From positions 1,364,001-1,428,000 of the forward strand of contig CBDFKC010000003.1 of NCBI GenBank assembly GCA_965248685.1: a stretch of 64,000 nucleotides of DNA. Direction: 5' to 3'. The notes beneath the pieces are model-generated. The model saw only the letters and a list, made by a program, of their open reading frames with translations, made no database searches and was not told the origin of the DNA. The translations under genes were made by a program, and so were the position numbers. This DNA is from VYFG01 sp965248685. GTDB lineage: Bacteria > Pseudomonadota > Gammaproteobacteria > Arenicellales > Poriferihabitantaceae. Positions 35,257 to 46,393 of the stretch are shown here, one piece after another; position 1 is the first letter of the stretch, and each line of letters starts with the position of its first letter.

Positions 35257-37224
35257 TTATACCGGCCTGTTAACGGATAGTGAACTTTGGATTTGAGCGT
35301 TTACCTGCTCCAATTGTTCTGACACCTCAAACCACTTCACTTCGTCGGCGTCGATTGTTTTTTCCAAACTGGATTTCTTACGCATCATCTCCGCTAGTTT
35401 TGCGGTACTTTCCTGGTCGTAGGTTTTGGGATCCGACAATAAAGTTTCCAGATCAGTAACTGATTGTCGAGTGCGCTCAAGGTTGCTTTCAATTTCACGA
35501 ATTTTTTGGGTTAGCGGTTTGACCTTTTCACGTAATTTAGCGGCTTGCTGGCGTTTTTCCTTTTTACTCAACCCTGGCAGTTGACTGGAATCAGTCCTCG
35601 GCGTGTCCGCGACCTGATCGGATTCCAGCTGATGAGATGCCGTGAATGGAGCGACTTTAACCTGGCGGGTCCATTTGATATAGCCATCGATGTCATCATC
35701 GAAACTTGATACAGAACCCTCGTTGACCAGCCACAATTGATCCGTCACCGTTCGAATGAGATGCCGGTCGTGGGAAACCAGTAGAATCGCTCCCTGATAA
35801 TTCTGGAAAGCGACGGTAAGAGCATGTCTCATTTCCAGGTCAAGATGGTTGGTCGGCTCATCCATCAACAACAGATTAGGTTTGTGATAGATCAGAATTG
35901 CAAGGGCTAATCGAGCCTTTTCACCCCCAGAAAAAGGTCCAATTTTTTCATTTACACGGTCGCCACGAAATCCAAAACCACCCAGGTAATTGCGCAGTTC
36001 CTGCAACCTAGTATTGGGAAACACCCTCAACATTTGTTCAACCGGGCTGGCCTCCGGATCCAGTTGCTCGAGCTGGTGTTGGGCAAAATATCCTGTATCC
36101 AAACCTTTAGCAGAAGTGATATGCCCAACTTCAGGACTAAGCTGACCCGCCAGCAGTTTAATTAAAGTTGACTTGCCTGCGCCATTGGGACCGACCAGAG
36201 CGATACGGTCGCTGCTGCCGAGGCTGATATTAATATTATTGAGAACTGGTTCGTCACCATAACCGGCCACGACGTCTTCCAGTTTCAATATTGGATCAGA
36301 AGCCCGGTTCGGTTGGAAAAACGCGAAACGAAAGGGCGAATTTATATGGGCTGGCGCCAATACCTGCATGCGTTCAAGTGCCTTGATCCGGCTCTGGGCT
36401 TGACGCGCCTTGGTAGCCTTAGCCTTGAATCGGGTGATATAACTCTGCATATGTGCGATCGCTCGCTGTTGCTTTGCGAAAGCGGCCTGTTCATTCGCCA
36501 GTACTTCTGCCCGGGTTCGCTCGAACTGGGAGTAATCCCCACTATAAGAGCGAATCCGTTTATTTTCGATATGCAGAATCCGGCCACAGATAGCGTCAAG
36601 AAAGTCCCGGTCATGGGATATCATGAGTAAAGTGCCACGGTATCCGTGTAACCAGTCTTCAAGCCACATGACGGCGTCCAGATCCAGGTGATTGGTTGGT
36701 TCATCCAACAACAATAGGTCTGAAGGACACATCAGGGCCTGGGCCAGATTGAGCCTGACTCGCCATCCTCCGGAAAATGACCGGGTAGGGGCTTCCAGTT
36801 GAGCATTGGTAAAACCAAGGCCATGCAGTAGCCGGGCTGCCCTGGCCGGGGCACTATATCCGCCGACCTGTTCCAGTCGAGCAAACAGATTGGCCGCTTG
36901 TTCTCCCTGTTTGGCATGATCAATAGCGGTTAATGCAGTCTCAACTTCCCGTAAAACCTGATCGCCATCAAGCACGTAGTCGAGCGCAGATTGATCTGAA
37001 CTGGGTGTTTGCTGGGAAACATGGCCGATGACGAGGTCGTCCCGAATCCAAATTTCGCCCTGATCAGAACTCAGCTGACCCAGGATAAAAGAGAATAATG
37101 TGGACTTTCCACAGCCGTTTTCGCCCACTACCCCAATTCTTTCTGACTGATTGAGGAGCAGGGTGACCTGGTCAAAAAGTACTCTGGGGCCCCGGCGTAA
37201 TGCAATATTTTTAAATGAAATCAT
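35257..37224 (-). CDS. ABC-F ATPase, YheS type
   Basis: A 655-residue soluble ABC-F protein with two ATPase domains. Domain 1 has Walker A GENGCGKST, signature FSGGWRVRL and Walker B LLLLDEPTNHLD. The linker (AKQQRAIAHMQSYITRFKAK) is the P-site tRNA interaction motif region. Domain 2 has GPNGAGKST, FSGGEKARL and LLLMDEPTNHLD. A coiled coil follows at about 560-650 (LREKVKPLTQKIREIESNL). YheS-type ABC-F proteins act on ribosomes, probably to relieve stalled or difficult translation. Start at the ATG at 37224 (MISFKNIALRRGPRVLF), the family position; an in-frame ATG at 37302 would lie inside the groES promoter region. Confidence 0.92.
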   Translation of the reverse strand: MISFKNIALRRGPRVLFDQVTLLLNQSERIGVVGENGCGKSTLFSFILGQLSSDQGEIWIRDDLVIGHVSQQTPSSDQSALDYVLDGDQVLREVETALTAIDHAKQGEQAANLFARLEQVGGYSAPARAARLLHGLGFTNAQLEAPTRSFSGGWRVRLNLAQALMCPSDLLLLDEPTNHLDLDAVMWLEDWLHGYRGTLLMISHDRDFLDAICGRILHIENKRIRSYSGDYSQFERTRAEVLANEQAAFAKQQRAIAHMQSYITRFKAKATKARQAQSRIKALERMQVLAPAHINSPFRFAFFQPNRASDPILKLEDVVAGYGDEPVLNNINISLGSSDRIALVGPNGAGKSTLIKLLAGQLSPEVGHITSAKGLDTGYFAQHQLEQLDPEASPVEQMLRVFPNTRLQELRNYLGGFGFRGDRVNEKIGPFSGGEKARLALAILIYHKPNLLLMDEPTNHLDLEMRHALTVAFQNYQGAILLVSHDRHLIRTVTDQLWLVNEGSVSSFDDDIDGYIKWTRQVKVAPFTASHQLESDQVADTPRTDSSQLPGLSKKEKRQQAAKLREKVKPLTQKIREIESNLERTRQSVTDLETLLSDPKTYDQESTAKLAEMMRKKSSLEKTIDADEVKWFEVSEQLEQVNAQIQSSLSVNRPV

Positions 37225-37301
37225 AAACTTACAAATTTTATGAAGCACGAACCCCGTGATTTTTGTGAATTTAACAGGTAAAAATTTATTGTCCAGGGGC
37301 A

Positions 37302-37329
37302 TTGATTTTTAATTTTCGGACACTATTAT
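37302..37329 (+). promoter_or_regulatory. Predicted sigma-70 promoter of groESL
   Basis: A -35 box TTGATT (37302-37307) and -10 box TATTAT (37324-37329) are 16 bp apart. The -10 box ends on the first base of the CIRCE operator, so transcription would start inside the operator, as expected for HrcA repression. I see no sigma-32 heat-shock promoter in the same gap. Confidence 0.65.
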
Positions 37330-37355
37330 TAGCACTCACTCAAGGTGAGTGCTAA
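37329..37355. promoter_or_regulatory. CIRCE operator (HrcA binding site)
   Basis: TTAGCACTC, nine bases, GAGTGCTAA is an exact match to the CIRCE inverted repeat. It lies 118 bp before groES and overlaps the promoter start, so an HrcA repressor should bind here and shut groESL off at low temperature or when GroEL is free. hrcA itself is not in the window. Confidence 0.95.
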
Positions 37356-37473
37356 TTACTGCCCAAAAATTTTGGTAAATCAGTGGTCTGGAAAGGCTGA
37401 ATGGTGCCGGAATGTGGGTTTGTTAGCCATAGTTTTTAATTAACATTTTCAATTTAAGAGGAGAAATGAAGGT

Positions 37474-37764
37474 ATGAATATCCGTCCGCTTCATGACCGT
37501 GTAATCGTCAAGAGACTTGAAGACGAGAAGACCAGCCCTGGTGGCATTGTCATTCCAGATTCCGCAGCTGAAAAACCAATGCAGGGAGAAATCCTGGCTG
37601 TTGGCAAAGGCAAAGTGCTCGAAAGTGGTGAGCAACGTGGCCTAGACGTCAAAGTTGGCGACAAGGTGCTGTTCGGAAAATATTCCGGCACCGAAGTTAA
37701 AGTTGGTGGCGAAGAAGTGCTTGTGATGCGTGAAGACGACATCATGGGTGTAGTCGAAGGCTGA
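37474..37764 (+). CDS. groES: Co-chaperonin GroES
   Basis: A 96-residue Hsp10. [31 protein letters not shown] includes the mobile loop (SPGGIVIP) that caps GroEL. Seven copies form the lid. Translation starts after AGAGGAG (37457-37463). The gene is first in the CIRCE-controlled groES-groEL operon. Confidence 0.98.
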   Translation: MNIRPLHDRVIVKRLEDEKTSPGGIVIPDSAAEKPMQGEILAVGKGKVLESGEQRGLDVKVGDKVLFGKYSGTEVKVGGEEVLVMREDDIMGVVEG

Positions 37765-37802
37765 TTGAATCAGCAAAACCTTACGAATTTATAGAGGATT
37801 AG

Positions 37803-39458
<1,656 letters not shown>

Positions 39459-39882
39459 GCTGCATTCCATTTGAAAGACCTGAAAGGCCCCGCTATGTGG
39501 GGCCTTTCTTTTGGTGCGTTTCTGCGAAGTTAACCTATTCGAAGAACCCGTTATCCTAAGCCCTAAAGGTAGAAGCCCAGAGGCAACAAACATAATAGGT
39601 GAGCGGTACTCAGGTCATCCTGATTGGCGGTAAATGAACCGCTGGTCTCTGTGTACCACTGGAAGCCAATAGCATCTGTCGCAGTAACACTACGTGTATG
39701 TACACTAAGATTTCTATTGGGGGTCGGATTCGTTATACTTATTTTGTTGTGCAGGATCGGTCAGTTTGTTGATCGAATGGATGTAATCTTGACTGTTGAA
39801 TATGCTCCGTAAAACTTCAGTATTAATTGTTAATTGTTAGGTTATTTTTATCTCTAATTTACTACGAAAAGAGGAAACACTA
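39459..39882. other. Intergenic region groEL/mscL
   Basis: After the groESL terminator about 370 bp remain before mscL. I see no supported gene; the 62-codon frame at 39624-39812 has no ribosome site or family signature. The last 80 bp are AT-rich and probably hold the mscL promoter, but no single -35/-10 pair stands out. Confidence 0.55.
39483..39512 (+). terminator. Rho-independent terminator of groESL
   Basis: A perfect 9-bp stem AAAGGCCCC / GGGGCCTTT (39483-39491 and 39499-39507) with a 7-base loop is followed by CTTTT. It starts 24 bp after the groEL stop. Confidence 0.9.
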
Positions 39883-40320
39883 ATGTTAGAAGAATTCAAA
39901 AAGTTTATCATCAAAGGAAATGTAATGGATATGGCGGTCGGTATCATCATAGGAGCCGCTTTCGGGACCGTGGTGTCTTCGTTAGTGGCTGATGTAATAA
40001 TGCCACCAATTGGGCTTTTACTTGGTGGCGTTGATTTTAGCAATATGTTTTGGGTGCTTAAAGAGGGTGCCACTGCTGCGCCATATGCTTCTGTTGATGC
40101 GGCTAAAGAAGCTGGAGCAGTGACGCTGAATCTTGGTTTGTTCTTTAACCATATTATTAGCTTCTTGATAGTAGGATTCGCGGTTTTTCTACTGGTTCGG
40201 ATGGTGAATAAAATGCAGGAAGCAAGTCAAAAGGAAGAAGCTGAAGCTGAGGCTGCAGCTGCCCCGCCAGCGCAGGAGGTGCTGCTTGGTGAAATACGCG
40301 ATCTGTTGAAATCAAAATAA
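39883..40320 (+). CDS. mscL: Large-conductance mechanosensitive channel
   Basis: A 145-residue channel, full length. The amphipathic start [20 protein letters not shown] and the first helix [31 protein letters not shown], which forms the pore and gate, are typical. A second helix [19 protein letters not shown] follows. The C-terminal part is an Ala/Glu-rich helix bundle ([11 protein letters not shown]...LLGEIRDLL). It opens under membrane tension to release solutes on osmotic downshock. A clear AGAGGAAA ribosome site precedes it. Single gene with its own terminator. Confidence 0.97.
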   Translation: MLEEFKKFIIKGNVMDMAVGIIIGAAFGTVVSSLVADVIMPPIGLLLGGVDFSNMFWVLKEGATAAPYASVDAAKEAGAVTLNLGLFFNHIISFLIVGFAVFLLVRMVNKMQEASQKEEAEAEAAAAPPAQEVLLGEIRDLLKSK

Positions 40321-40347
40321 TTTGATTTAACCAATTGATCCACATCT

Positions 40348-40375
40348 AAAAGCCCCTTTCTTAAGGGGCTTTTTT
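40348..40375 (+). terminator. Rho-independent terminator of mscL
   Basis: An 11-bp stem AAAAGCCCCTT / AAGGGGCTTTT (40348-40358 and 40363-40373) with a 4-base loop runs into further T residues. Being flanked by A and T runs, it could also serve the convergent DUF2062 gene. Confidence 0.9.
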
Positions 40376-40472
40376 ATCGCTGATTCGATATTAATAATGC
40401 TCGCGGTTGCATCCTTTAATTTGCGAACAGTAGTTGATTGTCTTCTGATTTAAAATTTCACTTACTAGGAGT

Positions 40473-41006
40473 TCACTGGCTGTTAGATTCATTATCCACC
40501 CGATTCCTGTTTTTACGACTGGTCCAACGGTTCGCCACCATCATGCGCCAGGCTACATTGGCCAGAAAATATCCCGAAACGGCCAATCCGCTGCCAAAAA
40601 TCAGGCAGCCAATCCATAACGCCCAAAATTGCTCGAGCATTGCATCCAGTGTGATGGCGTCAAACGAAATATTAGTGATTCCGGTTTCACCGGTAATCGC
40701 AAGACCCAATAAATAGGGTGGGGTATAAACCACAATCCAGGTAAGTGGATTGGACAACCAGACCAGCATGATTGACACCGGGAGATTTGCCCTAAGCAAT
40801 ATCGCTAATACTGCAGCTAGTAACATTTCCATGGGCATTGGGAGGTAGGCACAAAACAACCCAATCGCAGTGGCTCTGGAAATAGACAAACGATTTACCA
40901 CCCATAACCGCTGATCAGTGACCCGGTCACCCAGGTAGTACTGCAGCTTTAACGCGTGAATTTTCTTGGCGCTGGGTAAAAAACGCTTGATGAATTGCCT
41001 GGGCAT
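40473..41006 (-). CDS. DUF2062 family membrane protein
   Basis: A 177-residue membrane protein with two to three hydrophobic segments. Family pattern: a basic start with KKIHALKLQYYLGD, then RLSISRATAIGLFCAYLPMPMEMLLAAVLAIL and LPVSIMLVWLSNPLTWIVVYTPPY, where SNPLT is characteristic of DUF2062. Function is not known. Its start codon directly abuts comEC on the other strand, a head-to-head pair often seen in Pseudomonas and relatives. Confidence 0.85.
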   Translation of the reverse strand: MPRQFIKRFLPSAKKIHALKLQYYLGDRVTDQRLWVVNRLSISRATAIGLFCAYLPMPMEMLLAAVLAILLRANLPVSIMLVWLSNPLTWIVVYTPPYLLGLAITGETGITNISFDAITLDAMLEQFWALWIGCLIFGSGLAVSGYFLANVAWRMMVANRWTSRKNRNRVDNESNSQ

Positions 41007-41014
41007 TGGTTAGT

Positions 41015-43510
41015 ATGGAAATTGAATTCAAGGATGAATCAGAACCGATTATGGGCCAAAAAAGGATTGGCGTGGGTAACCCCGCGGTATTACTGTTCGC
41101 TTTTTCCCTGGGCGTCGTCTCAATACGCTATATACCGACTATCTGGCAGACCTGGGTATTTGCCGGTATGGCGGCTTGTTCTTTGGTGGTTTCCTGGAAG
41201 TTGCACGGGATTCGATGGGTGGCGGCATTTTGTCTTGGCTTTTGCTGGGCCGGGTGGACCGCCGCCGATGTTATGCAGCGGGATGTTCCCGCAGACCTGG
41301 AGAAAAAAGATCTCATCGCCAACGGTCGTATAGTCAGTCTGGTACGACCAATCGGGCGAGGCGCGACCTTTACGTTCAAGATTGATTCGCTATACCAGGG
41401 GAAGCGGCTATTAGCTTCCCCGGGTCTTGTTCGGCTTACGTCTTATTCACCGGAACTGGGTCCGGAACCCGGAGACCGGTGGCGCTTTGTGGTACGTTTA
41501 AAGCGCGCCCATGGTCTGCAGAATCCCGGGGCCAGTTTCAATTACGAGACATGGCTGTTCCAGCAAAGAATTCGTGCTTCAGGTTATATCGTCAAGGGAC
41601 AAGCGGAAAAGTTAGGGGTAGAACCAGGGGTTTATCACAAGGCCAGGCGTAGAATAGCGAACCTGCGTCAGGGATTTGCGGAATTTATTAGTACGCGATT
41701 CGGTCCGAGTTCCCAGGCAGGCATAATTTCCGCACTTAGCGTCGGTGTGCGTCATCAAATGTCAGACCTGCAATGGACTATTTTACAAAACACCGGGACC
41801 ATTCATCTGGTGGCAATATCAGGACTGCATATAGGATTTGTAGCGGCCATGGCCGGATTACTCGGCCGGCTCTTTTGGTGCAGAGTACCGTTCCTTTGCC
41901 GATGGGTGCCAGCGTCCTCCGCTGCTGTGGTTGTGGGATTTCTATCCGGGTTTGGCTATGGGGTTTTGGCCGGATTCACGGTTCCAACCCGTCGCGCGGT
42001 GTGTATGCTGGCGCTAGTTGGCCTGGTGCTGTTGTTAAGACGCAAAGGGAAACCAGTCGAGTTGCTGGTTCTGGTACTGGGACTAATTTTACTGTTGGAC
42101 CCTTTGGCGCCGTTATCGAGTAGCTTCTGGCTGTCATTCAGTGCAGTCTCAGTCCTGGTGATGGTGGCGTCTGGATCGAATTCGCCAGCAAACATATCAT
42201 CGGCATGGTGCGCGCGTGTTTTAACCGCAATCTCGATTTGGGTTCGGCTTCAATGGTGGTTATTGATTGCCATGATGCCGATATTGCTGATCGCATTTCA
42301 TCAGGTATCCCTGATTGCACCCATGGCTAACCTGATTGCCATTCCGGTCATCGGTATGCTGGTGGTTCCAATTTCCCTGGTAGCATTTTTAGCCTATTGC
42401 ACAGGTCTTATGGAGATAAGTCAGATGCTGCTTGAGGTCAATTTGTATCTAATAGATTCAGTATGGATATACCTCAATTGGCTGGCTTCCATATCCGGGG
42501 CAATTTGGCAGCAGGGGCAGCCACCCTGGTGGACCATTGTGGCGGCTATATTCGGAATTCTTTGTCTTAGCAGAAGAGCTTTATTGCCAGTGAGGGTGGT
42601 TGCGATTTTCTGCCTGCTACCAATGTTTGTAGTGCGGACAGAGGCTCCACTATTTGGAGAGTTTAGCTATACCTTGCTGGACGTAGGACAGGGATTGGGT
42701 TCTGTGATCAAAACCCGTCATCATGTGCTGGTGTTTGATGCTGGAGCGGCTTATCCAGGGGGATTTAACCTGGGTAAGGTGGTGATGACTCCTTATCTAC
42801 GGTTAATTAACACCCGACAGATAGATAAACTGATAATCAGTCACGGCGATAACGACCATATCGGTGGTGCCAGCGCTATCGCCACGGGATTTGCCGTGAG
42901 GTCGAGCCTGACCAGCGCGACAGACAGTCCGTGGGCACTTCCCGGCAGCAGCAGCTGTCACCGGGGGCAACGTTGGACTTGGGATGGTGTTATTTTTGAA
43001 GTACTTTGGCCAGAATTAACTTTACTTTATTCAGGTAATGATTCCTCCTGTGTGCTCAAAGTGTCATCGCATTATGGATCAGTATTATTGACCGGTGATA
43101 TCGAGTCTGCTGCTGAACGATCCTTGGTGAATCTGTATGGCGATACTATCCTCGACGTTGATGTATTGCAGGTACCTCATCATGGTAGCAACACGTCTTC
43201 ATCTGTTTCTTTTATCGACAGCGTCAGTCCGGTACTGGCGTTGGTAAGCGCGGGTAACCTGAATCGATATCGGCATCCACATCCAGATGTTCTGGCGCGC
43301 TATCGGAATCGCGGTACTCTGCTGGCCAATACCGCCAGTGAGGGGGCCATTACGGTAGAATTTAAATCAGCCGGGAAAAAGATTAGCGGGCAGCGTGCAA
43401 CCTTGCCGCGATTTTGGCAAAAGCCAGGACAGCTTGATTTTGTCAGGATCAACCAATTAATCAATTCTCCCACGAAGTCCCCAGGCGAAACTAAAAAGCC
43501 TGGGGCGTGA
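41015..43510 (+). CDS. comEC: DNA uptake channel ComEC/Rec2
   Basis: An 831-residue inner-membrane protein. In order: an N-terminal membrane segment and OB-like periplasmic domain (GDRWRFVVRLKRAHGLQNPGA), the Competence domain with helices from about 225 to 520 (NTGTIHLVAISGLHIGFVAAMAG, VPTRRAVCMLALVGLVLLL), and a C-terminal metallo-beta-lactamase domain (YTLLDVGQGLGSVIKT, SHGDNDHIGG, PHHGSNTSSS). The last domain likely degrades one strand of the incoming DNA. The gene suggests natural competence or a relic of it; no pilus genes are here. I choose the ATG at 41015; a TTG at 41006 overlaps the DUF2062 start, and an ATG at 41051 is possible. Confidence 0.93.
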   Translation: MEIEFKDESEPIMGQKRIGVGNPAVLLFAFSLGVVSIRYIPTIWQTWVFAGMAACSLVVSWKLHGIRWVAAFCLGFCWAGWTAADVMQRDVPADLEKKDLIANGRIVSLVRPIGRGATFTFKIDSLYQGKRLLASPGLVRLTSYSPELGPEPGDRWRFVVRLKRAHGLQNPGASFNYETWLFQQRIRASGYIVKGQAEKLGVEPGVYHKARRRIANLRQGFAEFISTRFGPSSQAGIISALSVGVRHQMSDLQWTILQNTGTIHLVAISGLHIGFVAAMAGLLGRLFWCRVPFLCRWVPASSAAVVVGFLSGFGYGVLAGFTVPTRRAVCMLALVGLVLLLRRKGKPVELLVLVLGLILLLDPLAPLSSSFWLSFSAVSVLVMVASGSNSPANISSAWCARVLTAISIWVRLQWWLLIAMMPILLIAFHQVSLIAPMANLIAIPVIGMLVVPISLVAFLAYCTGLMEISQMLLEVNLYLIDSVWIYLNWLASISGAIWQQGQPPWWTIVAAIFGILCLSRRALLPVRVVAIFCLLPMFVVRTEAPLFGEFSYTLLDVGQGLGSVIKTRHHVLVFDAGAAYPGGFNLGKVVMTPYLRLINTRQIDKLIISHGDNDHIGGASAIATGFAVRSSLTSATDSPWALPGSSSCHRGQRWTWDGVIFEVLWPELTLLYSGNDSSCVLKVSSHYGSVLLTGDIESAAERSLVNLYGDTILDVDVLQVPHHGSNTSSSVSFIDSVSPVLALVSAGNLNRYRHPHPDVLARYRNRGTLLANTASEGAITVEFKSAGKKISGQRATLPRFWQKPGQLDFVRINQLINSPTKSPGETKKPGA

Positions 43511-43653
43511 TTGAGTTACAAATTGACCGCACCCAATCGATTTCATGGGAGCCGCGACTAATTCTAAATTACTGTTTCTCCACTCGCAATCTCCGCCTTT
43601 CACATGGCCATTGGATGCTTAAAAATTCTCATCCGTGACCCGGCTAGGTACCC

Positions 43654-43659
43654 TATAAT
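43654..43659 (+). promoter_or_regulatory. Candidate -10 box of galE
   Basis: A perfect TATAAT lies 31 bp before the GTG at 43691, with only a poor -35. If used, transcription starts near 43666, downstream of the ATG at 43604, which supports the GTG as the real galE start. Confidence 0.4.
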
Positions 43660-43690
43660 TGGTTCTCGACTAAGCTTTCAAATCATAATT

Positions 43691-44683
43691 GTGACAAATA
43701 CCCTGGTGACCGGTGGTGCCGGCTATATTGGCTCCCATACGACCTGTCAACTCATTCAAGCGGGTCATCGGGTGGTGGTGCTGGACAATCTCTGTAGCGG
43801 ACCTCGCTGGGCGGTGGATTCCCAGGCAACGTTCGTGGAAGGAGATATTGCCGACATGCCTCTGGTCGATCAGGTTCTTGCCAAGTATGACATAGAGGCA
43901 GTTATTCATTTCGCCGGCCACATTGTCGTTCCAGAGTCAGTTAAGAATCCACTCAAATACTATCGAAACAATGTGATCGGTTCGTTAAACCTAATTCAAT
44001 CCTGTATAGCTTCCGGGGTAAAACACTTTGTTTTTTCGTCCAGTGCTGCGGTTTATGGAATGCCAGAAACCTCTCCAATTTCTGAGCAGGCTGAGAAAAG
44101 GCCCATTAATCCCTACGGCTTCACCAAGCTCGCCACAGAATGGACCTTGAGAGACTTAGCTTATGCCGCTAAGGATTTTCGATACGTTGCGCTAAGGTAT
44201 TTCAATGTGGCCGGGGCCCACTGCGACGGTTTACTCGGACAAGCTACCCCGAACGCAACCCATTTAATTAAGGTGGCCTGCGAGACTGCGACCGGGCAAC
44301 GTCCGGAGATGTCAATTTTTGGTGATGATTATGAAACCCACGATGGTACTTGTATTCGGGACTATATCCACGTTGAAGATTTGGCCCGAGCCCACCTGGA
44401 TGCGTTAAATTATCTGGAACAGGGCAGCCAGAGCATTGCGCTTAACTGCGGCTATGGGCGGGGCTATAGCGTGCAACAGGTAATTAGATGTTTGAAGCAG
44501 GTTAGTGGGAAAAACTTTACCGTCAAAATTAAGGGGCGTCGGGCCGGAGACCCTGCGGAACTGGTGGCTGACAATCAATTGATCATGGACACTTTCGGCT
44601 GGCAACCCAAGTATGACGATCTTGATGTGATTTGTCAGACCGCCTACCAGTGGGAATTGAAGTTACAGGACAAATCCCGTTAA
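43691..44683 (+). CDS. galE: UDP-glucose 4-epimerase
   Basis: A 330-residue short-chain dehydrogenase-type epimerase (E. coli GalE 338) that interconverts UDP-glucose and UDP-galactose with bound NAD. It has the Gly motif LVTGGAGYIGSHT at the start, the Ser in FSSSAAVYG, and the catalytic Tyr-x-x-x-Lys in NPYGFTKLATEW. The GTG start at 43691 puts the NAD motif five residues in, as in the family; an open frame to 43604 adds 29 unlikely residues. It supplies galactose donors for surface glycans such as those at 51-63 kb. The gene precedes pgi. Confidence 0.94.
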   Translation: MTNTLVTGGAGYIGSHTTCQLIQAGHRVVVLDNLCSGPRWAVDSQATFVEGDIADMPLVDQVLAKYDIEAVIHFAGHIVVPESVKNPLKYYRNNVIGSLNLIQSCIASGVKHFVFSSSAAVYGMPETSPISEQAEKRPINPYGFTKLATEWTLRDLAYAAKDFRYVALRYFNVAGAHCDGLLGQATPNATHLIKVACETATGQRPEMSIFGDDYETHDGTCIRDYIHVEDLARAHLDALNYLEQGSQSIALNCGYGRGYSVQQVIRCLKQVSGKNFTVKIKGRRAGDPAELVADNQLIMDTFGWQPKYDDLDVICQTAYQWELKLQDKSR

Positions 44684-44755
44684 TCAAAGCGTCCTTTACT
44701 GTTAGAATCCGCGCCCCCTTTGGAAAAACTTCTCATCTTTCGACATTAAGGTTTG

Positions 44756-46354
44756 GTGAACAACGCTTGTGACAATCTGGGGTCTCGCCTGTGGCGTAAA
44801 GACGTGACATTGTGGAACCAACCAGTCGATGCTAACCGGGATATCCTGGAGCGACTTGGTTGGTTGGATAGTGCCCAGTGGATGCAACAGCAGCTTGACG
44901 AGGTGCAGGAGTGGGTTGATAAGGTGGTAACGGGGAAGCAATTTGATCGAGTGGTAGTGCTGGGCATGGGTGGCTCCAGCCTTGCTCCGGAAGTCTTTTC
45001 CCGGTTGTTTGATCATAGGGAGGACTATCTGGAACTTATGGTTCTTGATTCCACCAGCCCAGAGATGGTGAATGAGATACTCAAATCCGGTATTGATCGC
45101 TGCTTGTTTATCGTTGCCAGCAAGTCAGGGACGACCCTTGAAACGATTAGTTTATACCGTTTTTTTTTCCACCAAATCGAAAAGATTTCGGACCAGCCGG
45201 GGCGGCATTTTGTTGCGATAACTGACCCCGAATCTTGGCTGGCCAGCCATGGGGAGCAGGCCGGATTCGCCCGTATTTTTTTGAATCCTGCTGATATTGG
45301 TGGCCGCTATTCGGCTCTCAGTTATTTTGGGTTGGTACCGGCGGCGCTATTCGGCGTGGATATAGCCGCTCTGGTTGAACGTACAATGGCCTACATTGAG
45401 CGGACCAGATCAGATAATCCGGAACTAAACTCGGCATTAACCCTGGGGATTTTTATTGGGCAGCAGGCCGCTGTTGGCCGCGATAAGATGGTATTGCAAC
45501 TTCCCGGGGAGCTACAGTCTTTGGGAACATGGATCGAGCAGCTGGTAGCGGAAAGCACAGGAAAAGGCGGGCGTGGGATCCTCCCGGTATACGGCGATGT
45601 TGCGATAGATTCCGAGGATCAATTTACTGTGGGCATATCGTTTGCAGACAATATCTCCTTGGAGCTCATTATGGATTCAGCCGCTGGCCGAATCGAATGG
45701 TCAGTTCCTGACCCTCTCGACATTGGTGCCGAATTTTTTAAATGGGAATTTGCCACAGCGATCGCGGCGAGCTACTTACAGGTTAACCCGTTTGATCAGC
45801 CTGATGTTGAACAGGCTAAAACTATTACGCGTGAATTTATTGGCGGAAAAGACAAGCTGGCAATAGACAACCTGGTAGAAACTGATCACTATCGAATACA
45901 ACTGATCGGTGGGACCAGGGTTTCTGAAGTTGATTTATCAACCCAAAATTGCTCCAGCTTTCCACTTACCCCAGTTCCTGGAGGTTATATTGGATTGCTG
46001 GGATACTTGCCGATGCAGGCCGAGGTCGCGCGGATAATGGAAACTATCCGAAGCCGAATTATGGCACGCTGCCAACTGATCTCCACCGTTGGGTTCGGAC
46101 CCCGGTATCTTCACTCTTCCGGTCAGTTGCATAAGGGCGGTGCCGGCAATGGGTGTTTTATCCAGTTCGTCAGTAAGTCTGAAATCGATTTTGAGATTCC
46201 GGGGTTAGGCTATACTTTCGGCCAGCTTCTGACTGCCCAGGCTGACGGTGATATGGCGGCATTGGCTGCCAGAAACTTGCCGATAATGCGGGTTGAGTTA
46301 AAAGGCGATAGACTTTCCGCTCTCGAACATTATGCGAGCGAATGGGTCGATTAA
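44756..46354 (+). CDS. pgi: Glucose-6-phosphate isomerase (Tal-Pgi-like type)
   Basis: A 532-residue two-SIS-domain isomerase converting glucose-6-phosphate and fructose-6-phosphate. The first SIS domain has VVVLGMGGSSLAPEVFSRL near 67-80 and the phosphate-binding loop FIVASKSGTTLETISLYRF near 119-135. The second domain includes RYSALSYFGLVPAALFGVD and the later ESTGKGGRGILPV. These blocks resemble the C-terminal half of bifunctional transaldolase-Pgi proteins more than classical Pgi (GIGGSDLGP and TFTT in E. coli). Here it stands without the transaldolase half. Starts possible at GTG 44756 or TTG 44753, after AAGGT. It provides the hexose-phosphate balance for sugar nucleotide synthesis with galE beside it. 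Confidence 0.88.
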   Translation: MNNACDNLGSRLWRKDVTLWNQPVDANRDILERLGWLDSAQWMQQQLDEVQEWVDKVVTGKQFDRVVVLGMGGSSLAPEVFSRLFDHREDYLELMVLDSTSPEMVNEILKSGIDRCLFIVASKSGTTLETISLYRFFFHQIEKISDQPGRHFVAITDPESWLASHGEQAGFARIFLNPADIGGRYSALSYFGLVPAALFGVDIAALVERTMAYIERTRSDNPELNSALTLGIFIGQQAAVGRDKMVLQLPGELQSLGTWIEQLVAESTGKGGRGILPVYGDVAIDSEDQFTVGISFADNISLELIMDSAAGRIEWSVPDPLDIGAEFFKWEFATAIAASYLQVNPFDQPDVEQAKTITREFIGGKDKLAIDNLVETDHYRIQLIGGTRVSEVDLSTQNCSSFPLTPVPGGYIGLLGYLPMQAEVARIMETIRSRIMARCQLISTVGFGPRYLHSSGQLHKGGAGNGCFIQFVSKSEIDFEIPGLGYTFGQLLTAQADGDMAALAARNLPIMRVELKGDRLSALEHYASEWVD

Positions 46355-46393
46355 GATTTCGGCGTTGATATAAAGTATTTGAGGAAATCCTGC

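Noticed and set aside
39624..39812. 62-codon open frame between groEL and mscL
   Set aside because: No ribosome site, no family motif, and amino-acid make-up not protein-like.
43604..43690. Upstream ATG for galE at 43604
   Set aside because: It would add 29 residues before the NAD motif, and a TATAAT box lies between it and the GTG.
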